In this document: in pieces, positions 4,305-5,750 of the stretch | How positions within the stretch are numbered: the stretch's first letter is position 1 | Layout: every line of letters starts with the position of its first letter | Origin: Deinococcus rhizophilus | GTDB lineage: Bacteria > Deinococcota > Deinococci > Deinococcales > Deinococcaceae | Direction: 5' to 3' | DNA length: 5,750 bases | Assembly: GCF_030271215.1 (NCBI RefSeq) | Contig: NZ_JASNGB010000171.1 | Span: 1-5,750, forward strand | Program-made: the position numbers and the translations under genes | Notes under the pieces: model-generated | Databases searched by the model: none | What the model was told of the DNA's origin: nothing | Seen by the model: only the letters and a program-made list of their open reading frames with translations

Positions 4305-5183
4305 ATGAAGACTCTCCCTTCCAAGACTGTGCTGGCCGTGTCCCTCCTCGCCCTGCTGCCCACCGCAGCGGCGACCACCTACCCCCTGACCCTCACCGAC
4401 GACCTAGGCCGCAAGGTGACTCTCAAGGCCGAACCCAAGCGGATTATCAGCATGGTGCCGGGCCACTCCGAGACTGTGTGCGCGATCGGCGCGTGCGGCA
4501 AGCTTGTTGGGGTGGACAAGTACAGCGACTACCCCCAGCAGGTCGCGCGGCTGCCCCGGGTGGGCGACCTCTTCGCCCCCGACGTGGAGGCAATGGTGGC
4601 CCTCAAGCCCGACCTGGTGCTGGTGAGCCGCTACAGCAAGCTGGAGGCACCGCTGACCCAGGCGGGCATCCCGACCATCGCGCTGGACATGGAGAAGTAC
4701 GACGAGGTCTTTTCCAAGACGCTGACCCTGGGCCGCATCCTGAACCGCGAGGCGCAGGCGAAGAACGTGGTGCTGAACCTCCGCCGCGAGATCGCCCGCG
4801 TGGAGATTCTGACCAGGAACGCCGTTCGCAAGCCCACGACCTACCTCGAGATCGACCCCACGCCGTACTCGGTCGGGCCGAATTCCTTCATGGGCGTGCT
4901 GCTGACCAAGGCGGGAGCCCGCAACATCATCCCGGCGGCGCTGGGCGACTTCCCGAAGGTGGACCCCGAGCTGATCGTGAAGGCCAACCCCGAGCTGATG
5001 CTGGGCCTGACCCGGCAGGCGGCAGCGGCCCGGCCCGGCTGGAGCGGCCTGAAGGCGGTCAAGTCGGGCCGGGTGATCGACATCCCGAAGGACCTCAGCA
5101 CCATCCTCAGCCGCCCCGGTCCCCGGATGGGGCGGGCGCTGCGCGGGCTGGCGCGGCTGGTTCACCCGGAACTGTTCCGGTGA
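4305..5183 (+). CDS. btuF: Cobalamin ABC transporter substrate-binding protein (BtuF-like)
   Basis: The ATG at 4305 gives 292 residues. It is chosen because AAGGAG lies 8 bases upstream and the protein then begins with a clear signal peptide: lysines at 2 and 7, a hydrophobic core (8-18) and A-A-A at 21-23. There is no lipobox cysteine, so a soluble exported protein is predicted. The mature part is a class III periplasmic binding protein: D-D-L-G-R-K-V-T-L (32-40), P-K-R-I-I-S-M-V-P (44-52), V-G-V-D-K-Y-S-D-Y-P (68-77, like the BtuF YSDYP segment), L-K-P-D-L-V-L-V near 105-112, and G-P-N-S-F-M-G-V-L-L in the second lobe. Iron-siderophore binding proteins share this fold, but the upstream cobalamin riboswitch argues strongly for vitamin B12 or cobinamide. 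Cysteines 59 and 64 (C-x4-C) could form a disulfide. The permease gene starts 19 bases downstream. Confidence 0.9.
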   Translation: MKTLPSKTVLAVSLLALLPTAAATTYPLTLTDDLGRKVTLKAEPKRIISMVPGHSETVCAIGACGKLVGVDKYSDYPQQVARLPRVGDLFAPDVEAMVALKPDLVLVSRYSKLEAPLTQAGIPTIALDMEKYDEVFSKTLTLGRILNREAQAKNVVLNLRREIARVEILTRNAVRKPTTYLEIDPTPYSVGPNSFMGVLLTKAGARNIIPAALGDFPKVDPELIVKANPELMLGLTRQAAAARPGWSGLKAVKSGRVIDIPKDLSTILSRPGPRMGRALRGLARLVHPELFR

Positions 5184-5193
5184 GGCGGGCGGG

Positions 5194-5214
5194 CCGTGAG
5201 CCGTGAGTCCTGAG
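5194..5214 (+). repeat. Three-copy 7-base tandem repeat at the permease start
   Basis: CCGTGAG occurs at 5194-5200 and 5201-5207, followed by TCCTGAG at 5208-5214, which differs at two positions. The permease GTG (5203) lies in the second copy. The GTG in the first copy (5196) is in another frame and ends after five codons. Confidence 0.7.
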
Positions 5215-5750
5215 CCCACCGCCGCCGGGACACCGCGCCTGTGGCGCTTCGGGCGCACCGCCGCGCTGGCGGCCGCCCTGTGCGCCGCCGTCGTGCTGGC
5301 GGTCGGTCTGGGCAGCGTGACCATTCCCCCCGGCGAAGTGCTGGGCGCCCTGGGGCGCGGGGTGACGGGCCTCTGGACGGGCGCGGAGCTGTCCCCGGAG
5401 GACGTGATCGTCTGGCAACTGCGGCTGCCGCGCGTGGCGATGGGGGTGCTGGTGGGGGCGTGCCTGGCGGTGTGCGGGGCGGCCTTTCAGGGCGTCTTTC
5501 GCAATCCGCTGGCCGACCCCTACCTGCTGGGGGTGGCGAGCGGGGCGGGGCTGGGGGCCACGGTCGCCATCGTCGCGGGGTGGCCGCGCCCGCTGGTTCC
5601 CGTGGCCGCGCTGCTCGCGGCGCTCGCGGCAGTCAGCCTGACCCTGACCCTGGCCCGCGAGGGCCGCCGCCTGCCCCCCGTTCGCCTGATCCTGGCCGGG
5701 GTGGTGGTGGGCAGCATCCTGAGCGCGGTGTCCACCTTCCTGATCCTGCG
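5203..5750 (+). CDS. btuC: Cobalamin ABC transporter permease (FecCD/BtuC family), partial
   Basis: 182 codons are visible before the window ends; family members have about 330-350 residues, so about half is present. The only suitable start is the GTG at 5203, since an in-frame stop lies at 5197-5199. A first membrane segment spans about residues 19-39. The family signature runs from L-R-L-P-R-V (73-78) through [13 protein letters not shown] (85-97), [12 protein letters not shown] (100-111) and S-G-A-G-L-G (113-118). Further membrane segments lie at about 131-150 and 160-182. With two copies forming the channel, it would pass B12 delivered by the upstream binding protein across the inner membrane. 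Sharing the riboswitch-controlled transcript with btuF supports B12 rather than siderophore as substrate. No strong Shine-Dalgarno sequence is visible. The start codon lies in a short CCGTGAG tandem repeat. Confidence 0.88.
   Translation, partial: MSPEPTAAGTPRLWRFGRTAALAAALCAAVVLAVGLGSVTIPPGEVLGALGRGVTGLWTGAELSPEDVIVWQLRLPRVAMGVLVGACLAVCGAAFQGVFRNPLADPYLLGVASGAGLGATVAIVAGWPRPLVPVAALLAALAAVSLTLTLAREGRRLPPVRLILAGVVVGSILSAVSTFLIL

Noticed and set aside
3889..4378. Overlapping open frames on both strands across the riboswitch
   Set aside because: The DNA here matches a cobalamin riboswitch and its expression platform; the frames are Gly/Arg/Pro-rich shadows.
1..5750. CRISPR array, tRNA, rRNA or insertion sequence
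   Set aside because: No regularly spaced direct repeats, no tRNA-like cloverleaf with a recognisable T-loop, no transposase motif and no terminal inverted repeats were seen by eye.

Overview
The window is very GC-rich, tightly packed bacterial chromosome. Most genes have a TANNNT -10 box 5-7 bases before the start codon and no Shine-Dalgarno sequence, so their mRNAs are probably leaderless. That layout, the GC content and the protein repertoire point to Deinococcus or a close relative. This assignment is an inference, because no rRNA or other marker gene is present.

Left end (1-924, minus strand): a GNAT acetyltransferase reads leftward into a truncated Uma2-family (DUF820) nuclease remnant. 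This is followed by the first 56 codons of a gene resembling the Imm-5-like putative immunity family, which runs off the left edge. The Uma2 remnant stops 4 bases before the next ATG, which looks like a deletion scar.

Middle (1007-3726): a membrane-anchored GGDEF diguanylate cyclase (plus) converges on a flavin reductase-like FMN-binding protein (minus). The flavin reductase diverges from xseB, the small subunit of exonuclease VII, across a 31-base gap that holds two back-to-back -10 boxes. A PlsC-type lysophosphatidate acyltransferase follows xseB with its own -10 box. These genes look like independent housekeeping units rather than a pathway.

Right end (3727-5750): a non-coding stretch with several small hairpins leads to a promoter, a cobalamin riboswitch, competing hairpins and an intrinsic terminator. 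Downstream lie a BtuF-like B12-binding protein with a strong ribosome binding site and the start of a BtuC/FecCD-family permease that runs off the right edge. This is a B12-repressed cobalamin uptake operon; the ATPase would be expected beyond the window.

I did not find a clearly new multi-gene system. The most interesting points are the riboswitch expression platform with mutually exclusive hairpins, the uniform leaderless promoter layout contrasted with the single leadered operon, the head-to-head xseB/flavin reductase promoters, and the truncated Uma2 gene upstream of an immunity-like gene.
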